From Silene conica (Eukaryota; Streptophyta; Magnoliopsida; Caryophyllales; Caryophyllaceae), in assembly GCA_029255685.2 (NCBI GenBank), contig CM055313.2:75866641-75930640 (forward strand): a stretch of DNA of 64,000 nt. The letters are read 5' to 3'. The first letter of the stretch is position 1. Each line of letters begins with the position of its first letter. Both the position numbers and the translations under genes were made by a program. Of the stretch, positions 1-9,799 are shown piece after piece. The notes beneath the pieces are model-generated. The model ran no database searches. It was given only the letters and a program-made list of their open reading frames with translations, and was not told where the DNA came from.

Positions 1-554
1 CACACTCTGGGTGATGGACTCTTTTTTGTTTAACCATGAAAGTTGTTTCCAATCAAAAGCTCATATTCTTTTCTGGTCTTAGGCTTCCAATCTCACTCTT
101 TGCAAGAGAAAATATGGAAATTAATCGGAGTTCCTTTCTATCTAACCTTTTATTGCCATCCATGTTTTCAGGATATATGAACATTAATCTCTGAGTTCCT
201 AATTCAAAACTCACCCTTGGATCTGTGATATCTCGAGCCGTAGTAACAGGTCAGTGACCATAGCTATTTGCTTGGTTCCCTTCTCAGTTTCCACATATAA
301 TCTCACTGAGCGTGAGAATCTAAATGTTTTGTTGCAGAGTAAGATGATTCTTGGCAGTTTCAGATTAATTACTTCAAAGTTGAGTTCTGAATATTGCTAG
401 CAATATGCTGTTTCTTTGATGCTGCCTATCTATAAACTTTCTGAGGGATACGCTGGAAAAGTAGTTTCAGGTAACTTTACTTTGTTAAATTTCTGATATG
501 TCAAATAAAAGCTTGGCATTTTTGGGATTAATCCAGATCTTTGTATTCATCCAG

Positions 555-786
555 ATTTATAAATGTCCTGCAAAAGCAACTGTGAATTTGGTAAAAGAAA
601 CATTCAGACTGCTTAGACCTGGTGGCACCATTGCAATTACAGATAACTCGGTAGATGACATATAATATTAGATATATACGAATCATATCTGTAACTACAA
701 TTAAAATACCTGGTGGATCTTAACTAGTCATGATTTTCAGCTGAACTCTTTCCTTTTCTTTGCAGCCTAAGTCGAAGAAGCTTCAG
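555..786 (+). pseudogene. Plant SAM-dependent methyltransferase, two exon fragments
   Basis: Exon one (about 555-650) reads ...ATVNLVKETF, then RLLRPGGTIAITDNS, ending at a GT donor at 651. Exon two (766-786) sits between a TTTGCAG acceptor and a GGTAACTT donor and reads PKSKKLQ. The LRPGG turn plus the TDNS-PKSK continuation matches class I methyltransferases of plants (post-motif-III region). The reading frame is kept across the intron. I see neither the SAM-binding motif I upstream nor the C-terminal half downstream. The fragment lies in the same orientation as the Ulp1 exons and before a CACTA terminus, so it may be host DNA captured by that transposon; it could instead be a real gene truncated by the element. 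Fold assignment is fairly sure; exact subfamily is not. Confidence 0.6.
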
Positions 787-1356
787 GTAACTTCTAATCC
801 TGCAGTTCATGTCTGCTTAATAATCAGCTTAACGACTTGATTTTAACTGTTTGGTTAAATTTGTTTAGCTTCTCCTTGCTTACATTTTAATGTTGTTTCC
901 TTTTTATTTGGGTTCACTGTATCTTTTTATGCCACAAATTTTAGAAAAAGCTAAGTGGGAAGGGTATACAAATCATTCTGTTCTCAGTGGTAAGTGATTA
1001 ATAAAACATGGCTCCTTAAATATTCAATTGTTTATTAAGACCCAAGGGGACTTGTGAATCAATATATTCCACTCATCTTCTCATTCCACTCTTTACATTC
1101 TTTCTATTTTCTTTTTTGGTTGATCCTAAGATTCCTAACCTCGTACTTTACGAACGTATCCTCTCTCACTCATGTTTATTGACCATAATCACTAGATGTG
1201 GCCGAAGAAATAAAAAAAAACATATGTTTTCTCTCCTTTATGTAAATTCTGTTCTTTGCCACCATTCCAATTCTTGAGTTCTTATAATGTAAGTTATAGC
1301 TAATTAGTTGTTATATGTATTAACTAATACTTATTATATTGTTTTTTTAATTTTAG
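787..1356. other. Intron-like AT-rich stretch, no gene seen
   Basis: T-rich sequence with stops in all frames between the methyltransferase exon and the Ulp1 exon. It behaves like intron or spacer; I see no motif in it. Confidence 0.4.
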
Positions 1357-1656
1357 TGTCCGCAACAACCAGAGGATTATGAGTGTGGTTATTATGTCAT
1401 GAAATGGATGTATGACATAACCTTCTATCATTGTAAATCTGCGGAGGTAGACTTTGAAGAGGTAATTCAATCTTGCCTTAGCTTTTCATTGTCAATTATA
1501 TATCATTCTTCATTACATTTATTATATATTACTAATATAATATTTATTTTAAAAATGCAGAAAATTGCTACTACATCGGTGTCAATGGTCGATCTCAATG
1601 TGGTTAGAGAAGTTTGGGCTAACAAATGTTTAGATAATCTACAATATTCAAAATAG
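1357..1656 (+). CDS. Ulp1-like C48 cysteine protease, C-terminal exons (transposon-borne)
   Basis: Exon 1357-1461 follows a TTTTAG acceptor and reads CPQQPEDYECGYYVMKWMYD. A 99-bp phase-0 intron (1462-1560, GTAATT...TGCAG) follows, then an exon of 31 codons ending at TAG 1654-1656. The Q...(D/E)CG arrangement is the oxyanion glutamine and catalytic cysteine of the SUMO-protease (Ulp1/C48) fold; the His and Asp of the triad would lie in upstream exons not recognised here. The intron happens to be open in frame, so a naive ORF runs through it. The gene stops about 200 bp before the subterminal repeats of a CACTA end, and plant CACTA and Mutator elements often carry such proteases. It is therefore read as a transposon gene rather than a host de-SUMOylase. 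Confidence 0.7.
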   Translation, partial: CPQQPEDYECGYYVMKWMYDITFYHCKSAEVDFEEVIQSCLSFSLSIIYHSSLHLLYITNIIFILKMQKIATTSVSMVDLNVVREVWANKCLDNLQYSK

Positions 1657-1861
1657 ATTAACTTGGTATCACTATGACTTTAGTTGGATTGTTACTTAGC
1701 TTAGATTGTATATGTTTTATTTGAACGTTGTGGAAACGTTTGTTGTTATGTTGGATTGGATTTGGAATGAATGTTGTTGGTTCGAAGAAAATGTAATGTC
1801 CTTTGGTTGGACATTTTAATGCAGGTGGTTTTAAATTTCTGATGTTTTGGATATCAACTTT

Positions 1862-2377
1862 ATAGGAAGGTGCTGCCGAAATTTCGGTAGCGGATTTTTT
1901 TTAAAAAACATAAAAATAAAATACATCAGTTCTTATAAGAAATGACGCAAATAGTAATGAGTTATTGCATCGGTTTTGAAAAGAAATGATGCAAAAAAAT
2001 AGAGCAAAAGAGTCAGTTCCTATAATAACCGACGCATATACTATTCAATTTTGCGCGAAATTAAGGTACTAATTGCATCAGTTGTTGGGAAACTGATGCA
2101 AAGGCTAAGCGAAAAAGCATCCGTTACTGGAAAACTGATGCAAAAACTAAGCTATTTGCGTCGGTTCTTATAGCAAATGCATCAGTTGTTTACTAAGAAC
2201 TGATGCAAATGATACATAAAATGCATCAGTTGTATACTAAGAACTGATGCAAATGTCTGTTTTTTGCGTCAGTTTTAGAACCGACGTTTCACTAAACGTC
2301 ACCTCCAAAAACGTCAACCAAGAACCGACGCAATAAGTCTTATAGAACGGATGCAATAGGGTGTTTTTGTACTAGTG
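1862..2377 (+). mobile_element. CACTA (En/Spm) transposon, 3' subterminal and terminal region
   Basis: Read on the minus strand from 2377 the end begins CACTAGTACAAAAACACC, the CACTA signature. The 500 bp inside it is packed with direct and inverted copies of a short motif around GCATCAGTT / AACTGATGC (also GCGTCGGTT), the subterminal repeat structure that CACTA transposase binds. The 3 bp after the end are ATT. The other terminus is not in the window, so the element runs off the left edge and probably includes the Ulp1 and methyltransferase exons at 555-1656. Confidence 0.85.
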
Positions 2378-2497
2378 ATTATAATATTCAATGTGTGGGG
2401 AAGATGCTAGCATAGATTGTCGTCTTATAGTAATCCAAATTATAATTAATGTTTAATTAATAGTATTATACTGTAATTAATAGTGTTATAATTGGTA

Positions 2498-2761
2498 GGC
2501 TTACTCTTATTGGCCAGATTAGAACTAACATTGCCAAAATGAATGAGAGGCTTTCATTAAGCATATACTGAAATATTATAGTGCCACATCAGCAATTTTA
2601 CATTCTTCTTTTATATATATAATGATTAGTTAGTTGGCTTAATCTTATTGGCCAAATTATAACTAATATTGCCAAAGTGAATGAGAGACCTTCATTATGT
2701 AAATGCTAAAATATTAGAGTGTCACATCAGCAATTTAACATTCTTCTTTTATATATATAAT
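2498..2761. repeat. Tandem duplication, two units with about 138-bp period
   Basis: Unit one (about 2498-2622) and unit two (about 2636-2761) share, in order, TTATTGGCCA, GAATGAGAG, TTCATTA, CACATCAGCAATTT and CATTCTTCTTTTATATATA. They differ by scattered substitutions, so the duplication is old. No coding potential. It lies between the CACTA end and a Helitron end. Confidence 0.7.
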
Positions 2762-2990
2762 TATATTAGTAGAAGTAGATTGGTCAGACAGATTATAAAC
2801 GACAGATTGCATTAACATGTTGAACTAGTATATTTCAATTAACGGATTTAATAGAAGTGTGTTTGGTAAATAAGCAGGTTTAGGTTAATATATATTGTTG
2901 TATCTAAAATGGTTGATAAATTCATTTTTTACTATTTGCTAAACTAAACGTGTTGGAAAATAGTAAATTGGAGTTCAATCTATTGTTTTA

Positions 2991-4448
2991 ACTAGTTTTA
3001 AACCCGTGCAAAATTGCACGGGTATCCTTTTAAAAAAAAATAGTACATAAATATTATTAACAAAACATAAACGATATAACTGGGCGGAATTTTAGTATTA
3101 ATTTTTGTAACTTTGCTGATGAATTTTAGTCATTTGATGAAAAAAATCTGACCACGGTAACTTTAAAATCGGGAAAAAAAATTTATACTTCTCGTAAGTA
3201 AACTAAAACTCTTTTATATATAGAACTAAGACGTTTGTTATTATAAAATGTTAAAAAGTTTTCCAAAATTAATTTTTTGGAAATTAAAATATTTTGTTCT
3301 ATAATTTTTTAGTTCATTATTTGTAGTTACATTTTAGTATTTAAATTCTTATTCTTATCAATTGGTGTAATTTATTATTAATGTTATTTTAATCGAAATA
3401 CCGCGATTTCTGAACCAACATTAATATTTGGGTTTTTTGTCTAACACCACCTTTAAAAAACAGTCTTCCAAACATTACCTTTAAAAAAATAATTTGTCAA
3501 ACACCACCTTTAATAAAAAAAAATTCGTCAAACACCACATTTTGGCCAAAGTTTCTGCATTTGTGATGGGGTAACTTTCAATCGATGTTTGAGATAGCAA
3601 ACAAGGTCGGTTTAGAGTGTTCTTGAACTCGTTGGAAAGGTGGGAGTACAGGCTTTCCAACGGCTGTCAACACGGTGGTCAAAAGTGTCCTTATGTGGGG
3701 TGGATTGATGTGGAGTAAGGCTAGTCAAATAGGGTTAATGTAAGTTGAAATATGATTTTTCGTGGGTCAATTCACTCCTGTTGAACCACCACTTTCACCA
3801 AGGACCACCACAGTGAACACAATTGTGACATACCTTGCCCTCCCTCAACCTACATACCAAATTTCAAATCAGACCAAATATCATAACCCCATTTAAAGAC
3901 CCTTGAAAATCCCTCTACTAACTCGTTGTAAACCCAAATTTCTAGCTATTTCTCTAACCACCCTTACTTTACACATCAATGTACTCCACATAAGGATATC
4001 TTTGACCACCGTGTTGACAACCGTTGGAAAGCCTGTACTCCCACCTTTCCAACGAGTTCAAGAACACTCTAAACCCACCTCGTTTGCTATCTCAAACATC
4101 GACTGAAAGTCACCCCATCACAAACGCTGAAACTTTGGCCAAAATGTGGTGTTTGACAAAAAAAAATTTATTAAAGGTGGTGTTTGACAAATTATTTTTT
4201 TAAAGGTGGTGTTTGGAAGAAATTTTTTTTTAAAGGTGGTGTTAGACAAAAAACCCTTAATATTTCCGTACGTACGAAACATAAAACGTAATTATTTACG
4301 TACACAACATAAACATAGCGGTTTTTCAGAAATTAAATTCATTTTCTTTGTTGTGGGGCCCACATTTACTTTTTTTTTAAAAAAAAAAAACTAAATTTGA
4401 TGAGGTGGATTCATGATGATAGATTAAATATTTTTCTATTTATATAGA
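2991..4448 (-). mobile_element. Helitron, non-autonomous, minus orientation
   Basis: On the minus strand the element begins TCTATATAAATAG at 4448 and ends at 2991 with CTAGT (the CTRRT terminus). A 20-nt hairpin, CCCGTGC...GCACGGG at 3003-3022, lies just inside that end. The flanks are A on the 5' side and T on the 3' side, as expected for insertion between A and T without TSD. No Rep/helicase is encoded. Without the 827-bp nested Mutator element plus its TSD it is about 620 bp, close to the second Helitron in this window. Confidence 0.8.
3430..4256. mobile_element. Mutator-like foldback element nested in the Helitron
   Basis: Starts GGGTTTTTTGTCTAACACC and ends with its inverse. A 9-bp duplication, TTAATATTT, lies at 3421-3429 and 4257-4265. 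A 9-bp TSD with long terminal inverted repeats points to the Mutator superfamily. The arms are very long (about 300 bp each, roughly 3430-3735 and 3955-4256) and leave a central spacer of about 220 bp. The tips carry short repeats of a GGTGGTGTTTGACAA-like motif. The small ORF at 3903-4106 lies inside the arm and spacer and is not a gene. Confidence 0.85.
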
Positions 4449-5773
4449 TAAGATATGTTATTTACCAAATAATAAATTAATAAATTGATGAGTTAAAAAT
4501 AGTACTTCAAAGATTGAATATCTTAAGTTTTTTTCCAATATAACATTTACCAAATACCCTTATTCAAATGTGAGCTTTCTCGGGTTGATTTATTAATCCA
4601 TAAGACAATATTATGAAGATGGAGTGATAGAAGTTGGAAGAAAAACTAGGAGAGTAAAGGTATTTCATTTTTAGAGATGTAAAGGCACTCACATGGGTCG
4701 GTCCACTTTTTAAAGGAGTAAGCTTCCAATTTAACTTGCCGGCATAAGGTTGTTTCTTTTTTTTTACCTTTAGTAACTTTGAGAAAATCACGGAGTTAAA
4801 ATGAAATCTATAGTCAAATCATGTTCTTAATCAATTTCATTTATAAATTTATAAATAAAAAACACTAACTACCATTCACTGTTAACTCTGTCCCAGACAC
4901 AATCTCACATCAATATCATAGTCATTCAAACAAAAGCGGTTATTTGAGGTTCAAATTGCTGTTAAGTAGGTTGCCACTGTATATGATATGCCTGCTGAAT
5001 CCGTCAATGGACTGGGGTTTGGTTTATTTGGATTTACTCCGATATTGAATGTGATCTATTCGGTGTAATTTGGGTTGGTATTAGGTCAATAGGCATGTTG
5101 TTCGGATCATTTCGCGTACAACAGAATCGGATCAAGTCATTTTGGACGATTAGTTCACTTCGAATATGCGGGATACTTTAACGTTGTGCATCTAAATGGT
5201 TAAGAGGTGTTTTATCGTAAGTTTGATATTGAGAAATTACTCATTATTAAACCAGAACCTGATATTAGATCATTTATTACGATATGATTTTAAACTAGTT
5301 ATTTCTAATCATCTTAGAATAAAATTCTAGTCATATAGCGTACTCGTACAAAGTTTTAATGTTTTAGATATGATCAATTAGTATTGATTTGGCAAAGCTC
5401 TTGTCACATTTTGGTTCTAGAATTTGGTTAACTTATGTCTTGGTTCAACATTATTGAATTAGGTCACATTCGAGTTCTCTACATATAAAGTAGAATCGTT
5501 TATCTTTCGCTTATGAATAGAGCTAATACACTATTAGTAAATCACGCACTAATATATCGGTGTTAAATCATTTTCTAGCTAGCATTCTTATCATGTTAGT
5601 TTTGCTTCCGTATTTGGCGATCTCATTATGAATTAACCACCAGGTTTCGATAATCCGAAACCATTACAATGACAGCCAAAAGAAATGATCCATTCTATCT
5701 GAAACGCTAGTAAATACTCCGTAGGAAAGTAAATCGACAAATGTACAAACTTTCCAGTTTATGGCCTAATATC
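4449..5773. other. AT-rich intergenic stretch, no feature recognised
   Basis: No open frame with recognisable motifs on either strand. The 75-codon minus ORF at 4564-4791 has poly-lysine low-complexity sequence and no family resemblance. Confidence 0.5.
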
Positions 5774-5781
5774 AACATATT

Positions 5782-6241
5782 CAATGACGAAGCTAAGGCA
5801 GGGCGCAAGGGACCACTGTCCGGGCCAGAAACTTAAGGTCAAGTATTTAATAGTTGAATTATCAAGCATGATAGTTGAAGTGGTGTAGTGGTAAGCATTT
5901 AAATTTCCTGAAGGTTATGTGTTCGACTTGCAGAACTGTCACTTATTGATTCTGTTTTTTTTTTCTTTTTTTTTTGTAGTTTATAATAGAACGTTTATTA
6001 TCTTTTATTTATGTTTCCAAATTATTTCATCTTATAAATATGAACACGCTATAAATTATGGCTCTATCAAATAAATTAATGTATATATAAAAAAATTAAT
6101 TTGTATGTTTCATATATAAACTAATTTAGAAATCTTAGTTAATATCAAAAAATGCTAAAATAATAGTATATAAATTAATGTATATATAAAAACGAAAAGA
6201 AAAACGGCCCGGGTCAATATTTTATCCTAGCTTCGTCCCTG
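5782..6241. mobile_element. hAT-type non-autonomous element with internal tRNA-like segment
   Basis: The right end, read inward, is CAGGGACGAAGCTAGGATA; the left end is a diverged match (CAATGACGAAGCTAAGGCA). An exact 8-bp duplication AACATATT lies at 5774-5781 and 6242-6249, typical of hAT transposons. No transposase is encoded. At about 5878-5945 there is a tRNA-like segment: GGTGTAGTGGTAAGC resembles a Pol III A box and GTGTTCGACTT resembles a B box. Confidence 0.8.
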
Positions 6242-6249
6242 AACATATT

Positions 6250-7828
6250 TTTTATTTATTTATTTCTCAAGCAAACTAATAAAAATATTAATAATAGTTA
6301 GGTTTCAACCATATCTTAAGGAGATGGTTAAGATGGTTCATCACTTCATCTATCATGGTACTAGAGTCAGTGTGACCGAAAGTCACGGGTTAACCTCAAA
6401 ACCCCTCAAAAACTCACGAAGTGAAAACCCATCACACGGTATAAAGAAGCATGTGCAAACTAATTACTCTTTAAACCCAATAAGCATTTGAGGTTTGGTT
6501 AAAATGATTCATCAATTACAAACGAATTTATAGTGTGATGATTCAAGCAGCTAGAACACTTGAGGGAAAATGCATGGAAAACTGGTTGAAGTAGAAGCAA
6601 TTAATGTCATGATTCTCATGCAACGTCCAAGTATGAATTCATGATGGCTATTACTCATGAGTCTTCCTCTTAATGACATATTCGCACCCCTTTTTTGGGA
6701 TTTCTAAATTCCTATACATAAGCCATCATAATGTTGGTCGCCCTTTAAGAATTGATTGCTTTACTAAAATTGTTATAAGTATTATATTATCTCTCACTAT
6801 TCTTACGTGAAACCAATTTTGAGTTAATATCATGTAACATATATGAGTTGAGTCATTGATGGGTATTATAGTCCTAGGTTCAAACCTATTTTCGAGCAAT
6901 TATTGGACTATAAATTATATTATTCTGAGCCAAAGATCCTTACTCCGTATTTTAGTAAAATAAAAGGTGAATGGTTAGGTAAATAAATTTGAGTTTGAAG
7001 CTGTTCCATGTATACCAAAGGGTTTATACAACACTGTGATCAATAGCAATGAAATGATCTAGTTAGTTTAACCAAAGATTTTATGTAGGAGCCCTGACAT
7101 ATTAGTGTTAAAACTCACGAGTGTGAAGTTTACCGCCCTATTAGTCCAACCCGACTCGATTCCGAATTAATAAACCAGATGGTCTAAAACCCTCAAAAAG
7201 GACATTGTCCTTGGATTCTATCCTTTTGAGTGGGTTTAAGCTCCAAGCACTAAAACCCTATATGCACTCGAACTCCATTCACCAATTAAACAAGTTGATG
7301 AATGTGCTTTAATTTAGACAATTATTCAATAGTTGATGGCCAAGCTAATCATATACTTGAACACTTAAGTAATACAAGTAGTTACTTAGTCATGGGGTCC
7401 ATGGTTGCCGCCCTCAAAGGGAGCTTGGAATAAACTTTGCTGCTGCATTGCGCATAGTAGAGTTAGACTCAGCATCATTTCTCAATACAACTACAACATA
7501 CGTCAACTTGGACTCGACTCAACTTAACTTCATCTTATCATAACCCATTATTGTTATAGTTGGCACAAGTCATTACTTTAGCTAAATTCAACTTCTTATG
7601 TCGACTGATGATAAACTCAATTAATGTCACTTTAATTTAACTTAACATATCAAGGTTGTTCATAGTTTTTCTGTTTTCTAGAGTCGACTCGTGGCTGAGT
7701 GATATGACCAACTATTGTGTTTCATTTGTGTCTTGAATTTGTTAGTTGTCGTATGTATTGAATGACTACGACGGGTTTTGTTTGGGCTAAGGTTCTGCAT
7801 AAAGTTTTAGAGAGTACTATATATATTT
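6250..7828. other. Intergenic stretch, no gene recognised
   Basis: No convincing coding region. Near 6357 the sequence TGGTACTAGAGTC resembles the initiator-Met primer-binding site used by many plant LTR elements. I could not find a matching LTR pair, so it may be an eroded retrotransposon leader. Confidence 0.4.
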
Positions 7829-8509
7829 ACTAGTTTTATGCCCGTACAAAAATTGTACGGGTCGATTTTTAAAAATTTTGTAAATATATTGCTTAATTAG
7901 TACAAATATAATTCAACATGAACTTAAACGAGAAATATATAAATTATCAATCTGGGGATGATTTTGACTCCAAATAATTGATTTACTGCCATTGAATTAA
8001 TTAATTTATTTTCTTAAGATTACTATAAACACAAATTCTCATTGAAGACGGATATTATCCGTCACAAACTGAAGACGGATAGTGTCTCTCTCACAAAATG
8101 CAAGTGGCATGACCCATGGAATGCTCCATTTTCATCCACTCGTCTTCCCACTTGCATTGTTGTGAGAGGAATACTATCCGTCTTCAGCTTGTGACAGATA
8201 GTATTCTTCTTCAGCAAGATTCTTTGTATTATAAATTGAAATTAATTTTCAATTTTAATGTTATTAACGAAAATAATCGAACTTTATGAAATAAATTTGA
8301 ACCATATAAAAGAGATAAAAAAAGTTTGTATTGTACTTGTATAACATAACATACCCTTTAATCAACGTACCCTTTAAATGAAAGTAAAATGATAGAAATA
8401 TTTTTAGTAGTGGGGTAGAGGGATAAGAAAAGTCTTTTAGACAGCTAATTTGAAGGAGTCAATAAGTCAATCACGGTCTCTAAAATCTTTAGATTTTATA
8501 GTATAAAGA
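7829..8509 (-). mobile_element. Second Helitron, non-autonomous, minus orientation
   Basis: On the minus strand it begins TCTTTATACTATAAAATC at 8509, preceded by A. It ends CTAGT at 7829, with the hairpin CCCGTAC...GTACGGG at 7841-7861 about 8 nt inside. The 3' flank is A rather than the canonical T, the only irregularity. End sequences and net size resemble the Helitron at 2991-4448, suggesting one family. It contains a foldback MITE and no protein gene. Confidence 0.75.
8042..8216. mobile_element. Foldback MITE inside the Helitron
   Basis: Inverted arms: TGAAGACGGATA...TCCGTCACAAACTGAAGACGG on the left answers CCGTCTTCAGCTTGTGACAG...CTTCTTCAGCA on the right, with a further inner pair TGCAAGTGG / CCACTTGCA. 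A possible 5-bp flank repeat ATTCT is present on both sides. Superfamily not determined. Confidence 0.55.
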
Positions 8510-8607
8510 TTCAAGCTTATTTTATGAGTATTATTATTAATTATTAATATGCAAACCGATCCTTATTAATAAATGGAATATTATTAAATGTAACATTCAG
8601 AATATGA

Positions 8608-8814
8608 AACCAAGTAGTGTTAGTCCAGTGCTAACTAAGTTAAACCTTAAAGCTTGCAGAAATGCAGGAATTGAGAGGTCTCAGGTTCGATTACCAGTTG
8701 GGGCGATGACCACTTGGCCACTGCAGCTCCCGAAGGGGGTGGATTACATGGTCCATGTGGTGGTGCGGGATGCATGGGCCCGAGGGGATTAAACCCCTCG
8801 TCACCAAAAAAAAA
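8608..8814 (+). mobile_element. tRNA-derived SINE with poly(A) tail and TSD
   Basis: About 207 bp. It contains a B-box-like GGTTCGATTACC about 85 bp in, ends GGGATTAAACCCCTCG then CACC, then A10. It is flanked by a 15-bp duplication (8593-8607 and 8815-8829, one mismatch). These are the hallmarks of a LINE-mobilised Pol III retroposon. The A box (TTAGTCCAGTGC) is diverged. The 62-codon ORF crossing it at 8604-8792 is incidental. Confidence 0.85.
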
Positions 8815-8829
8815 ACATTCAGATTATGA

Positions 8830-9430
8830 TTTTTTAGTTTGAAATTTGAATTTTATTACGACAATGACGAAATGTAAGCCGTAGGCATTATAGAACATAA
8901 GACTTTTAATTGAATCATTTTGGTATAGATTGGACCATTATTTATATTTTTGATTAACAATACTTTGATCATATCATATTTTATTATGATAATGACGAAA
9001 TCTAATACTGCAATCGATTACGTAATTAGAAATGAGGAAATATCTCAATTAATTCATAATTTAGGAGTGAGGGAAATGAGGGAAATTAAACAAGTAAAAG
9101 TTAGTGAGGCTTTCTTTCCTTATTTCAAGGAACCAATAATTTGAATCTGAAATATGTAATACTTCTTAATATCAAAAAACTCTCCACCCTACTTTAGTGA
9201 ACTACAAAAATTTGAGTGCTGCTTTATTTATCGTTTCTATTTTTTCTTTTGTTACGTATGTTATAATAGATTCATCATTGCTCGCCTTCCGACCGTAAAT
9301 CTAGAGAAATAATTAGGTTAAAATAAAGTTTGGATTTTATTACGCTATTAGCTCTTTTTCTAAGTTTTCAATCTATGTACTAAGACCCGACTACCCGAGC
9401 ATCAAATTTTTTGAACATAATTAGGCATTA
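8830..9430. other. Intergenic stretch, no gene recognised
   Basis: AT-rich with one unsupported 64-codon frame (8950-9144) that I match to no family. Confidence 0.4.
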
Positions 9431-9546
9431 TGGTGATCAAGATAGAAGAAGAGAGATTTGAGAGAAACAGAGTTTCAAAGAGAAATCTGAACTTTGTATT
9501 ATGTTTTGGATCAACAAGAAGGAATACCTAATATCGCGGCAAAACT
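9431..9546 (-). mobile_element. Relic copia element, distal part of its 3' LTR
   Basis: On the minus strand this stretch reads as a pyrimidine-rich R-U5-like region with repeated TTCTCT and CTCTC, as in plant copia LTR ends. It abuts the TSD of copia E. The proximal part of the same LTR (56462-56551), next to a copia RNase H remnant, is on the other side of E. The left limit is approximate. Confidence 0.5.
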
Positions 9547-9761
9547 TATGAACTGATAATGATGTAAACATTTGATTAACAGTTTAGCTGTTTGATATTG
9601 ATCAAGTATATTTCATATATTTTGTAAATGCAAAAGTAGTTTCATAGTTGTGATACATTCTGCTTATATAGTTAGTTAGAAACATAACTAACTTCTTAAC
9701 TCAACTCTAGTTAGTTACAACTTTTGTTAGTTAGATTAACTAACTTTCTTATATGTCAATA
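9547..9761 (-). repeat. Copia E 3' LTR
   Basis: 215 bp, matching 56242-56456 with scattered substitutions. On the minus strand the upstream polypurine tract GAGGGGGGA lies at about 9762-9771, next to the LTR start, marking this as the 3' LTR. Confidence 0.9.
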
Positions 9762-9799
9762 TCCCCCCTCAAGCTAGACAATTAGTTGAGCATTGTATC

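Noticed and set aside
6345-6375. Primer-site-like TGGTACTAGAGTC suggesting another LTR element
   Set aside because: No LTR pair, TSD or protein remnant could be found around it.
8604-8792. 62-codon ORF
   Set aside because: Crosses the TSD and body of a SINE.
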